DNA from: Paraburkholderia humisilvae
GTDB lineage: Bacteria > Pseudomonadota > Gammaproteobacteria > Burkholderiales > Burkholderiaceae
Length of the DNA: 64,000 nt
Assembly: GCF_902859855.1 (NCBI RefSeq)
Contig: NZ_CADIKH010000019.1
Span: forward strand, 1 to 64,000
Direction: 5' to 3'
How positions within the stretch are numbered: position 1 is the stretch's first letter; every line of letters starts with the position of its first letter. The translations under genes were made by a program, and so were the position numbers. Positions 17,465-26,511 of the stretch are shown piece by piece. The notes below the pieces were generated by a model. That model searched no databases. It was not told the origin of the DNA and saw only the letters and a list, made by a program, of their open reading frames with translations.

Positions 17465-17719
17465 ATGGGAAAGCGAATGACGTCGGCCGCGTTCAACGGT
17501 CGTGTTTTGATCATCAACCTGCGCGGCACGGACCATCCCGTTTCCACACACGCCACGTTACGGTCGATACCGGCGTTCATGCGACTTGCCGCAGCGGAGC
17601 CGATTGACGCACAGCACACGCCAGAGCCCGCGACGTCGCACGCAAGGCGAATGCGGGCAAGATGGGTCAGGGTGGATGGCGTAGGGCTGGTTTGTCGCTG
17701 GAACTACGAGGATGAGTGA
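17465..17719 (+). CDS. Small hypothetical protein
   Basis: An 84-residue frame with an AGAGGTGAG ribosome-like site directly before its ATG. The C-terminus (MRARWVRVDGVGLVCRWNYED) has the alternating Trp/Arg, beta-hairpin-like look of small Burkholderia proteins. Its stop overlaps a possible upstream start of the pirin gene (17712), which would fit translational coupling. No function can be assigned and it could still be spurious. Confidence 0.4.
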   Translation: MGKRMTSAAFNGRVLIINLRGTDHPVSTHATLRSIPAFMRLAAAEPIDAQHTPEPATSHARRMRARWVRVDGVGLVCRWNYEDE

Positions 17720-17765
17720 TGACACCCATACGGCCACACCGTGCTACCGATCAACCGGAGATGTT

Positions 17766-18665
17766 ATGACCGCGATACCCGACTCGCTCAACCCATTGCA
17801 AACGACACGCCGCAGGATTATCACGCGCACAAGAGGCCGAACGAATGGACCGGTCACGCAGTTCGTCAGCCCTTCGGACCTCGGCCGGTTACTCAAGCCC
17901 TTTGTGATGCTGGCGCGTTATGCCGTTCCCGAAACTGCTTCGTTTTACTACCCAATGCATCCGCATTCAGGCATCGCGTCGCTGGCGGTGATTGTCGAGG
18001 GCACGCTGAGCTCGTTCGACAGCAAGGGCAAGCCCAAAATGCTGCAGCGCGGGTCAGTGGAACTGCTAATGGCCGGACGCGGCGTCTGGCATGGCGGCCC
18101 GGTCAATACGACCGGATCGACGTGCGGCTATCTGATGTGGCTCGCGTTGCCGCCTCAGCACGAGCTCGCGCCGCCGGCCGAAGCGTTTCTCGATGCGAGG
18201 CAGACGCCGGTGGAAGGCGCTGCAAGGGTTTTGCTAGGCCGCTTCAATGGGACTGAAAGTGCATCGCATGTGCCTGTGGCGGTGACCTGTTTGCACGTCG
18301 AATTGCGCGAAGGCGACAACTGGCGCTACGACCCGCCTGAGGGTCACAACGTGTTGTGGATGGTTGCCTGCGCGGGCTCGTTCGCCGTCGGCGAGCGCGT
18401 CGACCATGGCGAACTGGTCGTATTTGAGCGATCGCATGCGAGCGTCGATGTCGTTGCCCGCAGCGATTGCGGTTTCATTCTCGGTTCCGCGCCATTGAGT
18501 CCCCACGATATCGTCGAGAGCCACTCGTCGGTGCATACGAGCGCCGCCGCGATGCGTGAGGCCGAAGACGAAATCACGCGCCTTGGCGAGCGGTTAAACG
18601 CGCAAGGGCGGCTTAGCGCCGAACAATGGGAGGGCGCAATGCAAAAGATGCGTTACCGCCGTTAG
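17766..18665 (+). CDS. Pirin-family bicupin protein
   Basis: A pirin-type protein. The N-terminal cupin has the metal-binding HPHSGIASLAVIVEG segment (H-x-H and a later E) and the QRGSVELLMAGRGVWHGG continuation. A second cupin-like half ends in the C-terminal helix region. Bacterial pirins are metal-dependent; some act as quercetin dioxygenases or redox-linked regulators, but the role is unproven in most. The ATG at 17766 has a GGAG site 5 nt upstream and gives 299 residues; an ATG at 17712 would add 18 and overlaps the small upstream ORF. The gene is convergent with the unknown gene at 18713. Confidence 0.8.
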   Translation: MTAIPDSLNPLQTTRRRIITRTRGRTNGPVTQFVSPSDLGRLLKPFVMLARYAVPETASFYYPMHPHSGIASLAVIVEGTLSSFDSKGKPKMLQRGSVELLMAGRGVWHGGPVNTTGSTCGYLMWLALPPQHELAPPAEAFLDARQTPVEGAARVLLGRFNGTESASHVPVAVTCLHVELREGDNWRYDPPEGHNVLWMVACAGSFAVGERVDHGELVVFERSHASVDVVARSDCGFILGSAPLSPHDIVESHSSVHTSAAAMREAEDEITRLGERLNAQGRLSAEQWEGAMQKMRYRR

Positions 18666-18712
18666 ACGCGGCGCTAGTTCCGCTGCGGCCACGTGGCAGG
18701 CGGTGAGGAACT

Positions 18713-19585
18713 TCAGATTTCCCCGGCTAGCCAGAGCGCGACGTTGACCGCATAACGCTGGGTGTCCCGCAGCGCTTGCTGCTCAGTCTGCATTCCATTG
18801 CCCGGAAGCTCGCTGACAAAGCTTGGACAGCCAAGCCGCGTGTCCCAGTTGTAGTCCGCGAAGTGGTGGAAGGTGCTTTGCGCGACGGCCGGGCCGCCTG
18901 CGGGTGAGGGTTCGAAAGCGACCGCAAGGTTGAAGCGCTTGCCGGTCGCTTTGCTTGTGCCCCTTGCGATCACGCGAGCGGGTTCATCTTCCGGAGCGGT
19001 AACGGCGCCTTCGTGCGGATGGGCGGGCAGGAACCGGATGGCGCCGGCGGGAGAGTCGGGACTCGCTAATACAGGGTGGGTCGGTCCGACGATCGTGACT
19101 TCCTGAAAATCGCCATTTGCGCCCGAGTGGAAATTGGGCCACGAGATGTCGGTTGTGTAAGGGTCGTCCGCCACGCGTGTCGATTCGTCCGGGTGCAGGT
19201 TGCGCGTATGGAAATGGTGCGCCTTGCCCACTCCGCCCAACGTGCACAACGAACAGCCCAGATCCATATGGTCCCGCGTCACGAGCAGGCCACGACCCGA
19301 TTGCCGGAATCGTGTGATGCCGGCGCAGTCCTCGGGGGCGAGACCGTTTCCCTCATCGACCGCAAACAGCCACAGTTCGTCGAATTCGGTTTCATCGAGG
19401 CGGGAAAGAATCGAGTCGGGCTGGCCGAGCGGATCGCGATCGCGAGCGACGACGTTGAATGTCACGCGTTCGTCATCATCCCGATGAGTGCGCAGCAATT
19501 CGGTCAAGCGGCTGAAGCGCGCAATTGACCAGTCGTTGTCGGCAGGCGGGATGGTCGTTTGGAGCAGGATCTGGATAGTACGCAC
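18713..19585 (-). CDS. Conserved protein of unknown function
   Basis: About 290 residues from a GTG at 19585 (RTIQILLQTTIPPADNDWSIARFS). Alternative in-frame starts reach 19642, and no ribosome site decides between them. It has no signal peptide or membrane segment. Blocks look strongly constrained and rich in His, Asp and Cys: LLVTRDHMDLGCSLCTLGGVGKAHHF, PNFHSGANGDFQEV, LPAHPHEGAV, FHHFADYNWDTRLGCPSF. The early part resembles a ThuA/glutamine-amidotransferase-like fold (a strand, then a 'LLVTRDH' turn), but I do not recognise a named family. The clustered His/Asp suggest a metal site. It lies downstream of a Fur-box-like sequence (19818-19836) read leftwards. Confidence 0.7.
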   Translation of the reverse strand: MRTIQILLQTTIPPADNDWSIARFSRLTELLRTHRDDDERVTFNVVARDRDPLGQPDSILSRLDETEFDELWLFAVDEGNGLAPEDCAGITRFRQSGRGLLVTRDHMDLGCSLCTLGGVGKAHHFHTRNLHPDESTRVADDPYTTDISWPNFHSGANGDFQEVTIVGPTHPVLASPDSPAGAIRFLPAHPHEGAVTAPEDEPARVIARGTSKATGKRFNLAVAFEPSPAGGPAVAQSTFHHFADYNWDTRLGCPSFVSELPGNGMQTEQQALRDTQRYAVNVALWLAGEI

Positions 19586-19900
19586 GATGAATGGCCTGAA
19601 ATTGTCCGGGCTAATGGTATGGGCTGTGTAACCGGCCTGCAAGCGACCACGCCACGGCCCCGTGTGCCGGGCCTCCGGGAATAGTCACAAGATTGCCGTC
19701 AACGACGAAATGGCCGCGAACAGACGACGCGTTGAGCGAAGGCGGCAACCTTGCGCATCGCGACGCATGCGGCGAATGCGGCGCATCCGCAAGGCTGATC
19801 TGCCCGTAATATATGCCAATAACAATCATTCGCATTTGAGGGGCGGCTGTCGTAGTATGTCGGCTCGCGGGTTATGCCGAACTGATGGCAGCGTGATCTG
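19586..19900. other. Divergent intergenic region with Fur-box-like sequence
   Basis: 315 bp between the unknown gene (leftward) and the TauE/SafE gene (rightward). The short minus frame across 19611-19835 is not protein-like in composition. The only notable site is the element at 19818-19836. Confidence 0.5.
19818..19836. promoter_or_regulatory. Candidate Fur box
   Basis: AATAACAATCATTCGCATT matches the 19-bp E. coli-type Fur consensus at about 13 positions, and the AATCATT core is intact. It stands out as AT-rich in high-GC DNA and sits between two divergent genes. It could place either gene under iron control. Confidence 0.4.
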
Positions 19901-20695
19901 ATGTTGAGTGCTTTCGTCGTGAACAATGTCTGGTTTTACGTATTGAGCGTACCTGCACTGCTGCTCACCAGTTTTTCGAAGGGCGGCTTTGGGCTGGGTC
20001 TGGGCGTGGTGACGGTCCCGTTGATGGCGCTTTACCTGCCGGTGCCTGAGGTGGTGACGATTCTGCTGCCGGTGCTGTGCGTCACCGATCTCATCGCGCT
20101 TTGGCAATACCGTGGCAAATGGAGTTGGCCGTTGCTGCGGCTTGCGATCCCCGCCGCGTTTGTCGGCATCGGTCTCGGCACGCTGGCACTCCATCATCTC
20201 GATGAAGCGTGGTTACGTCTTGCCGTTGGGGTCATCTCCGTCGACTTTGTCCGGCGCCGCTGGCGCAGACCGCATCGCGCCGCGCCGGAAACGGCGCCTC
20301 GCGACGAACCGGTGCCTCGTGTGCGGCCGGCTTCGTGCCTGTTCTGGGGCGCCACATCCGGCTTCACCAGCTTTATGGCCAACGCCGGCGAACCGGCACT
20401 GACGATGTATCTGTTGCCGTTCAGGTTGAGTAACAGCAGTTTTGCGGGAACCACCGCGGCCTTCTTCGCGGCGGTCAATCTCACGAAGCTGATGAGCTTT
20501 TCGATGCTCGGCTTGTTTACCCACACGACTTTGCTCACGAGCCTTCTGCTGACACCGATTGCATTGCTTGGCACTTTTGCAGGCTTCCGGTTCAACCGTC
20601 GGCTGAACGCGGCGCTGTTCCATCAATTCTCTTGCGCGATCCTGCTGGTGATCGGCGCGCGGTTGATCTATACGAGTCTGAAGGTCATCGTGTAG
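19901..20695 (+). CDS. TauE/SafE (TSUP)-family membrane transporter
   Basis: A 264-residue polytopic protein with about seven or eight hydrophobic helices and two related halves. It shows the TSUP pattern: LLTSFSKGGFGLGLGVVTVPLMAL near the N-terminus and the second-half repeat GATSGFTSFMANAGEPALTMYLLP. TSUP members export sulfite, sulfoacetate or other organosulfonates and related anions. The substrate is not evident. The region between the halves is Arg-rich and cytoplasmic. Confidence 0.87.
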   Translation: MLSAFVVNNVWFYVLSVPALLLTSFSKGGFGLGLGVVTVPLMALYLPVPEVVTILLPVLCVTDLIALWQYRGKWSWPLLRLAIPAAFVGIGLGTLALHHLDEAWLRLAVGVISVDFVRRRWRRPHRAAPETAPRDEPVPRVRPASCLFWGATSGFTSFMANAGEPALTMYLLPFRLSNSSFAGTTAAFFAAVNLTKLMSFSMLGLFTHTTLLTSLLLTPIALLGTFAGFRFNRRLNAALFHQFSCAILLVIGARLIYTSLKVIV

Positions 20696-20868
20696 TCCGC
20701 CCGGCCGGCCGGAAATAAATTGATTCGGACCGCATAGTTCCACGAAGGCTGAAAGGGCATCGTGGCAATCCAATACTGGCTACCCCGGCCGACGCAGTAA
20801 AATGGCGCTCGTCCCATCACAATGAGCGGGCTCAGCCGATTGTTGGCGTGCTCGAAAGTTCAATTTCC

Positions 20869-21633
20869 ATGTCCTATTTCGGAATCGGTCTACACGTCAT
20901 CATCGCGATCTGCCTCGCCGTGCACGCGGTCCATACGCGGCAAAATATTTACTGGCTTTTTATACTTTTCTTTTTTCCGCTGCTCGGCAGCGTGGTTTAT
21001 TTCTTTGCCGTGCTGTTGCCGGGTTTTCGCCAGTCGCGTAGCGGGTACGCCGCATCGCGGGCGATTGCCCAACTGGTCGACCCTGATCGCGCGTTGCGCG
21101 AGGCACACGCGGAATTCGATCGCGCGCCGACGGTTCAGCACAGGATGCGCCTGGGCGCCGCATTGCTGGCCGCCGGCCGGCCCGGCGAAGCGCTCGAACA
21201 TTATCAGGCGGCGGCCAATGGCCCGTTTGCCGACGATCCCGGCCTGTTGCTCGGTTTGGCTCAGGCGCAATTTGCCGTGGCCCAGCATGCGGCGGCCAGC
21301 GCGACCTTGACGCGCCTCTTTAACGCGAATCCACAGGCGCGCAATCAGGGCGAACCGGCGCTGCTCCACGCGCGCACGCTCGCGGCGCTGGGCTCGGCCG
21401 ATACGCGCGCGGCTTTCGAGGCCGCGCTCAAGTGCGCGGGCGACGCGGCGCCCCGGTGTCTGTTTGCCGACTGGCTCGCTAAACAAGGGGATCAGGCGGA
21501 CCACGACCGGGCTCGCAGTCTGTATGCGGATATCGTGCACGACGCCAAATACTGGCCGCGCCACGCGCGAGACCATAACCGCGAATGGCTGCAGCGCGCA
21601 CAGTCGGCTTTGGCGTCGATGCCGGCGCGTTGA
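20869..21633 (+). CDS. Membrane-anchored TPR protein with PLDc_N-like N-terminus
   Basis: A 254-residue protein from the ATG at 20869; a GTG at 20848 would add seven residues, and neither has a clear ribosome site. Two close transmembrane helices (about residues 3-20 and 27-52) form a hairpin like the PLDc_N domain. The rest is helical with TPR-like repeats (ALLAAGRPGEALEHYQAAANG, then LLLGLAQAQFAVAQHAAASATL). It is probably a cytoplasmic-facing scaffold at the inner membrane. No partner can be inferred from the neighbours. Confidence 0.75.
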   Translation: MSYFGIGLHVIIAICLAVHAVHTRQNIYWLFILFFFPLLGSVVYFFAVLLPGFRQSRSGYAASRAIAQLVDPDRALREAHAEFDRAPTVQHRMRLGAALLAAGRPGEALEHYQAAANGPFADDPGLLLGLAQAQFAVAQHAAASATLTRLFNANPQARNQGEPALLHARTLAALGSADTRAAFEAALKCAGDAAPRCLFADWLAKQGDQADHDRARSLYADIVHDAKYWPRHARDHNREWLQRAQSALASMPAR

Positions 21634-21828
21634 TCAATCCGGCTGGATTCGGGCAGGTAGTGCGTTGCTAACGCAACCTGAAGCAACTTAAAGCAACCGT
21701 TTGCGAGTGGAATCTAGATTTAAACCACAATTGCCATTTCATGCAATTTTCTTTCTAATAGCGTGCGCCGGGGAGTCTGATTCATTTTGGTTTGCTAACC
21801 CAGTCAACAGGTCTCCATAACAAAAGCC

Positions 21829-23427
21829 ATGAACCCTCTGTTGCCGCTTAGAGTCCAGGTGGGCCGTCACGCGAAAACGCTTGCCGGGTATTTTCCCGCT
21901 CCGTTTGTACGCGATGAATCAAACGGTATCGATATCCTCGGTATCATGACCCCGCGGCTGCTAAGCGGCAATGCGCTGCTCAACCTCAATTACAGCGCGG
22001 TCGACGGTTTTACTCGCGCCACCCGGTCGACTGCCACGCTGTTCGTCGTAAATGGCGCAGACTTCGTGCGCGTCACGACGTCGGTCAAAAAACAGAACGG
22101 CGAGCGTGCCGTGGGCACGCAGCTCGATCGCTCGCATCCCGCGTGGCGGCTGCTGCGCGACGGTCAGTCCTATACAGGGTATGCAACGCTATTCGGCAAG
22201 CAATACATGACGCAGTACGAGCCGATCCGGGATAGCGCCGGTCACGTCATCGGTGCGCTGTATGTCGGCCTCGATGTCAGCGAAGCGTGGACCTTGTCGA
22301 TCGGGGCCAAACTTGCGTGGCAGGCCTTTGCCGTGACGACGGCAGTTCTGCTTGTCTATGCGTGGCTGCTGCACACGGTGGTGCTTGCCGATGGCGCGAA
22401 CCCCGTGCGCGCGCTCAGCCCGCTTCAGCAAGCGTGGCTGAGCGGCGGCGCGTTGCTCGGCGGGCTGCTCGTCAGCGCGCTGATCTTCGCGACGACCCGG
22501 CGCGGCCTGGGCACGCAATTGCGCGAAGCGAAGGCCGCCGCGGAAAGACTGGCGGCCGGCGACCTGACCGCGCAGGTGCATGTCAACCGGCGCGACGATC
22601 TGGGGCAGTTGATGCAGGCGATCAACGGCATTAGCGTGGGCCTGGCCGGTGTCGTCGACAATGTGCGGCGCGCGTCCGATACGATCGCGATGGCCGCGCG
22701 CGAAATCGCAGCGGGCAATGCGGATCTGTCGTCGCGCACCGAGGCGCAGGCCGGCTCGCTCGAGCAGACCGCGTCGGCGATGGATCAATTGACCACGATG
22801 GTCCGCGCCAATGCCGAACATGCGAATCATGCTCATGAACACGTCGCGTCGGTCTCCGATCTTGCCGTCAAAGGCGGGACCGTGGTGAACGATGTGGTTA
22901 GCACGATGTCGTTGATTCGCGGCAGCTCGCACAAAATTGTCGATATCATCAGCGTGATCGACGCGATTGCGTTTCAGACCAATATCCTCGCCTTGAATGC
23001 GGCTGTCGAAGCCGCGCGCGCGGGTGAGCAGGGCCGCGGTTTCGCGGTCGTCGCGGCCGAGGTGCGCAGTCTCGCGCAACGGAGCGCGACCGCCGCGAAA
23101 GAGATCGGCACACTGATCTCCGACTCGGTTGGCAACGTCGATGCAGGCGGTGAGCTGGTCGACGCGGCGGGCCGGAATATGGCTGAAATCGTCACGGCCG
23201 TCGGCAATGTGGTGTCGCTGATGGGCGAGATCACGCGCGCGAGCAACGAGCAGAGCACGGGCATCAGCGAGGTTAACCGCGCCATCGGGCAGATGGATGA
23301 GATGACCCAGCAGAACGTCGCGGTCGTCGAGCAGGCGGCGGCCGCGGCTGCCAGCATGGATGAACAGGCGCGCGCGCTCGAAGATGCGGTGCGGGTGTTC
23401 AGGCTGGCGAGTGATGGGGCGCACTGA
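21829..23427 (+). CDS. Methyl-accepting chemotaxis protein with Cache sensor but no N-terminal membrane helix
   Basis: 532 residues. A Cache_3/Cache_2-type sensor lies at about 30-150 (ATLFVVNGADFVRVTTSV, then YTGYATLFGKQYMTQYEPI). Two membrane helices follow at about 163-187 and 203-222, then a HAMP linker and a signalling domain with the hairpin tip AFQTNILALNAAVEAARAGEQGRGFAVVA. Most Cache receptors have a membrane helix before the sensor; here none is present, and an in-frame stop at 21796 excludes an upstream extension. As drawn, both ends face the cytoplasm. No CheR/CheB pentapeptide tether is seen at the C-terminus. No chemotaxis genes adjoin. Confidence 0.88.
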   Translation: MNPLLPLRVQVGRHAKTLAGYFPAPFVRDESNGIDILGIMTPRLLSGNALLNLNYSAVDGFTRATRSTATLFVVNGADFVRVTTSVKKQNGERAVGTQLDRSHPAWRLLRDGQSYTGYATLFGKQYMTQYEPIRDSAGHVIGALYVGLDVSEAWTLSIGAKLAWQAFAVTTAVLLVYAWLLHTVVLADGANPVRALSPLQQAWLSGGALLGGLLVSALIFATTRRGLGTQLREAKAAAERLAAGDLTAQVHVNRRDDLGQLMQAINGISVGLAGVVDNVRRASDTIAMAAREIAAGNADLSSRTEAQAGSLEQTASAMDQLTTMVRANAEHANHAHEHVASVSDLAVKGGTVVNDVVSTMSLIRGSSHKIVDIISVIDAIAFQTNILALNAAVEAARAGEQGRGFAVVAAEVRSLAQRSATAAKEIGTLISDSVGNVDAGGELVDAAGRNMAEIVTAVGNVVSLMGEITRASNEQSTGISEVNRAIGQMDEMTQQNVAVVEQAAAAAASMDEQARALEDAVRVFRLASDGAH

Positions 23428-23838
23428 ACCGATCGCAGATTAGTTTGGTATCCGTATTATTTGGCGGCGATGATGTGCAGTGCATGAAATCGACCCGCCA
23501 TTGCGTTTTCAGCAGTCTGTTAATGCGATTTTACGCAGATCGAAATCCGGCACCGCCGCTATTGTCCTTTTTGACCGGTGTCCTAGACTCAGACTGGCGA
23601 GTTCATCCCAGCGGTTCCATCGGGCGGCTGCGGGTATTGCCTGAGTGTTCCTGCTGTCCGGCCTCGAAAAGGAACCACGCATCGTTGACGAAAAGTTTCT
23701 CGTAGTACGAGTTCCGGCGATGTTTCCGCCGGATTGCGCGAGGAGCCATCGGTGGTTTTATGCTGAACGCCGCCCGGGTCCTTGCGGAGCCAGGTTGCCG
23801 TCGCGATATCCGCGCGGCGATCCGCGAGGAGACGATCG
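23428..23838. other. Intergenic region upstream of the efflux operon
   Basis: 411 bp with no convincing gene. It holds a small hairpin (7-bp stem, 23713-23733) about 105 bp before the first gene of the operon. The promoter of the five-gene membrane operon should lie here, but I see no strong -35/-10 pair. Confidence 0.5.
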
Positions 23839-24945
23839 ATGCTACCCACGCCGACTACCCAACGGGTGTTGTCCAGAGAGCTGCTCGATGTGCTGATCCG
23901 CGCCGGCCTTGTCGCTGTGCTGGCCGTGTTCTGCTTTCGGGTCTTCGTTCCTTTTCTCGACCTGATGGCGTGGGCGGTGATCCTCGCGATCACGCTCTAT
24001 CCGCTTCAGGTCAGACTCCGGCGCGCGTTCGGCAACCGGGATGGCGTGATCGCGACGTTAATCGTGCTGGTCGCGTTCGCCGTTATTCTGTTGCCGACTT
24101 ATCTGTTAGGCGTCGCGGTTGCCGAGTCGATCGAGCGCGCGATGACGATTGTCAGGAGCGGGAGCTTCCGCATTCCGCCGCCTGCCGAATCGGTGGCCAG
24201 CTGGCCGCTGGTCGGCCAGCGCGTGTACGACTTCTGGCAGCAGGCTTCAACCGATCTCACCGGTCTTGCCCACAAGTTTGCGCCGCAACTCAAGGAAGCC
24301 GGCCTCACCTTGCTTGGCATGGTCACGGGGCTGGGCGCCGGGCTGCTGGTGTTCTTTGTCGCGTTGATTGTCGCGGGCATTCTGATGGCTCATGGCGAGA
24401 AGGGCCATCAGAGCGCGGTTCAGATCGCCTCGCGCATCTCCGGTCCGGAGAACGGTACGCAGATCGCCGATCTATGCACGGCTACCATTCGCGCGGTCGC
24501 GCAAGGCGTGGTCGGTATCGCGTTCATTCAGATGCTGCTAATCGGTATTGCCTTCGTGGTGATGGGCGTTCCTGGCGCGGGCCTGCTCGCGCTCGCGGTG
24601 CTGCTGATCGGCATCATGCAGCTCCCCGCGACGCTGATTACCGTTCCCGTCATCGTCTTTGTGATCGTGACCGAAGGCGTCAGCGTGGCGACCATTATTT
24701 TCTCGGTCTATGTGTTTATCGCCGGGCTGGCAGACAACGTGCTCAAGCCGCTGCTGCTGGGGCGCGGCGTAGCGGTGCCGATGCCCGTCGTGCTGATCGG
24801 CGCGCTTGGCGGCATGGTTTCAGGCGGCGTGATCGGGCTTTTTATCGGTCCGGTGATGCTCGCGGTCGGGTACAAGCTGTTCTGGCGTTGGGTCAAGGAT
24901 CAGCCGCAACTGCAGCAGGCGCCAAGGGAAGAAGAGCACACCTGA
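23839..24945 (+). CDS. AI-2E/PerM-family permease
   Basis: A 368-residue polytopic membrane protein of the AI-2E exporter family (YdiK/PerM-like). It has about eight hydrophobic helices, an N-terminal VILAITLYPLQVRLRR segment, and the C-terminal family block LGRGVAVPMPVVLIGALGGMVSGGVIGLFIGPV. A few members act as exporters or Na+/H+ antiporters; most are uncharacterised. The ATG at 23839 is preceded by GAGGAGA at suitable spacing, whereas earlier in-frame starts are not. It is the first gene of an operon; the outer-membrane factor starts 18 bp after its stop. Confidence 0.85.
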   Translation: MLPTPTTQRVLSRELLDVLIRAGLVAVLAVFCFRVFVPFLDLMAWAVILAITLYPLQVRLRRAFGNRDGVIATLIVLVAFAVILLPTYLLGVAVAESIERAMTIVRSGSFRIPPPAESVASWPLVGQRVYDFWQQASTDLTGLAHKFAPQLKEAGLTLLGMVTGLGAGLLVFFVALIVAGILMAHGEKGHQSAVQIASRISGPENGTQIADLCTATIRAVAQGVVGIAFIQMLLIGIAFVVMGVPGAGLLALAVLLIGIMQLPATLITVPVIVFVIVTEGVSVATIIFSVYVFIAGLADNVLKPLLLGRGVAVPMPVVLIGALGGMVSGGVIGLFIGPVMLAVGYKLFWRWVKDQPQLQQAPREEEHT

Positions 24946-24963
24946 CCTTGCCAGGATCGAGCC

Positions 24964-26511
24964 GTGTCCGCCATCGTGCGCCCCTATTCGCTAGTGCTCC
25001 TCGGTGCAGCGTGTCTGAGCGGGTGTGCGCGAGTAGGGCCGGATTTCCAGCCGCAGCACGAGGACTGGAGCGAACACTGGAGCAGCACATCGATCGAGCA
25101 GGTCACTGAGCAGGGCGTGGAACCTGACGCGCGGCAATGGTGGGCCGTCTTCAATGACGGGAATCTCGAAGCACTGATGGTCGAAGCCGATGCGCATAAC
25201 GGCGACCTGAAAATTGCCGGCCTACGCGTGATCGAGGCGCGCGCCCAATTGGGTATTGCCGTTGCGGGACGCTACCCCCAAGTGCAACAAGCCAATGCCG
25301 ACGTGCTTTACTCGGCGCGCAAACGCTCCGATGGATTCAACACGCGCTCGGGCGGTTACTGGCAGTACGGCGCGGGTTTCAGTATCGGTTGGGAACTGGA
25401 TTTCTGGGGGCGTTTCAGCCGCGCGATCGAATCGGCTGATGCTTCGTTCTTTGCGTCGCAAGCGAACCGGGATGATGCGTTGGTCCTGTTGCACGCGCAA
25501 GTCGCCGATACGTATTTCACGCTGCGTACCGCCGAGGCGCGGCTGCGCATCGCGCGTGAAAACGCGAGGCTGCAAAAGCGCAGCTACGACATCACGCAGA
25601 AGCTCTTCAAGAGCGGCGAGAGCGACGAACTCGACCTCCAGCAGGCGAAGACGCAGTATCTGGGCACGTTGAGCAGTATTCCCGACCTCGAGAGCCAGAT
25701 CGTACTCGCGCGTCATGCGCTATGCGTGCTCATCGGCAGGCCGCCTGGCCCATTGCCGGAGGTTGAGGTACAGCCGGACAAGTCGGGCGTGATTCCGCTC
25801 GTCGACCGGGCGGTGTTGCAGGACGTGCCGGCCGATCTGCTGCTACGTCGTCCGGACGTCCGCGCGGCCGAGTTTCAGATGGCCGCGCAGTCCGCGCTGA
25901 TCGGCGTCGCGAAGGCTGATCTGTATCCGTCCGTGTCGTTGCTGGGCTCGCTGGTCTGGAGCGCCAGTTCGCTGACGGGGTCGCCGAACACGCTTGCCGT
26001 CGTGGGGGGGCCGAGCGTCACGTGGAACCTGTTCGACCACGGCAAGATCACCAACAACGTGCGCGTGCAGGATGCCCGCCTTCAGCAGGCGATCGTCGTC
26101 TATCAGAACACCGTGCGCGAGGCGGCGCGCGAGGCCGACGATGCCGCGACAGCGATGCTCGCGGCGTTGCAGCGCGACACGATCCTGCACGACGCGGAAG
26201 CAGCCGCGCGGCGTTCGCTTTCGCTTGCCAATACGATCTATCGGGAAGGGTACTCGGATTTCCAGCGGGTTCTCGATGCGCAACGTGCATTGTTCGCGCA
26301 GCAGGACGCCTATATCGTCAACCGGGGCAATGCGGTGGGCAGTCTGATCGCGCTCTACAAGGCGGTCGGCGGCGGCTGGTATTCGGACCAGCCGCTGATC
26401 GATCCGGCGACCCGCCAGCAGATGCAGCACCGTACCGACTGGGGCGATCTGCTGGACGAGACGAATACGCCCGCGGTTACCCCCCATTCGTCCGGACCTG
26501 CGTCCCAATGA
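24964..26511 (+). CDS. NodT-family outer-membrane efflux lipoprotein
   Basis: A 515-residue outer-membrane factor (TolC/OprM type). The lipoprotein signal ends in LSGC at residue 21. Two repeats of the OEP fold follow, including the first-repeat WWAVFNDGNLEALMVEA and the second-repeat RRPDVRAAEFQMAAQSALIGVAKADLYPSVSL. The start is GTG with an AGGA site. Its stop overlaps the ATG of the HlyD adaptor (ATGA), so the two are translationally coupled. It supplies the outer-membrane duct for the export system formed with the next two genes. A run of seven G at 26004-26010 lies in the coding sequence. Confidence 0.9.
   Translation: MSAIVRPYSLVLLGAACLSGCARVGPDFQPQHEDWSEHWSSTSIEQVTEQGVEPDARQWWAVFNDGNLEALMVEADAHNGDLKIAGLRVIEARAQLGIAVAGRYPQVQQANADVLYSARKRSDGFNTRSGGYWQYGAGFSIGWELDFWGRFSRAIESADASFFASQANRDDALVLLHAQVADTYFTLRTAEARLRIARENARLQKRSYDITQKLFKSGESDELDLQQAKTQYLGTLSSIPDLESQIVLARHALCVLIGRPPGPLPEVEVQPDKSGVIPLVDRAVLQDVPADLLLRRPDVRAAEFQMAAQSALIGVAKADLYPSVSLLGSLVWSASSLTGSPNTLAVVGGPSVTWNLFDHGKITNNVRVQDARLQQAIVVYQNTVREAAREADDAATAMLAALQRDTILHDAEAAARRSLSLANTIYREGYSDFQRVLDAQRALFAQQDAYIVNRGNAVGSLIALYKAVGGGWYSDQPLIDPATRQQMQHRTDWGDLLDETNTPAVTPHSSGPASQ

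Noticed and set aside
22189..23424. Long minus-strand open frame (411 codons) opposite the first chemoreceptor
   Set aside because: It mirrors the coding strand of a clear chemoreceptor, is Arg/His/Asp-rich and matches no family. Long antisense frames are expected in high-GC coding DNA.
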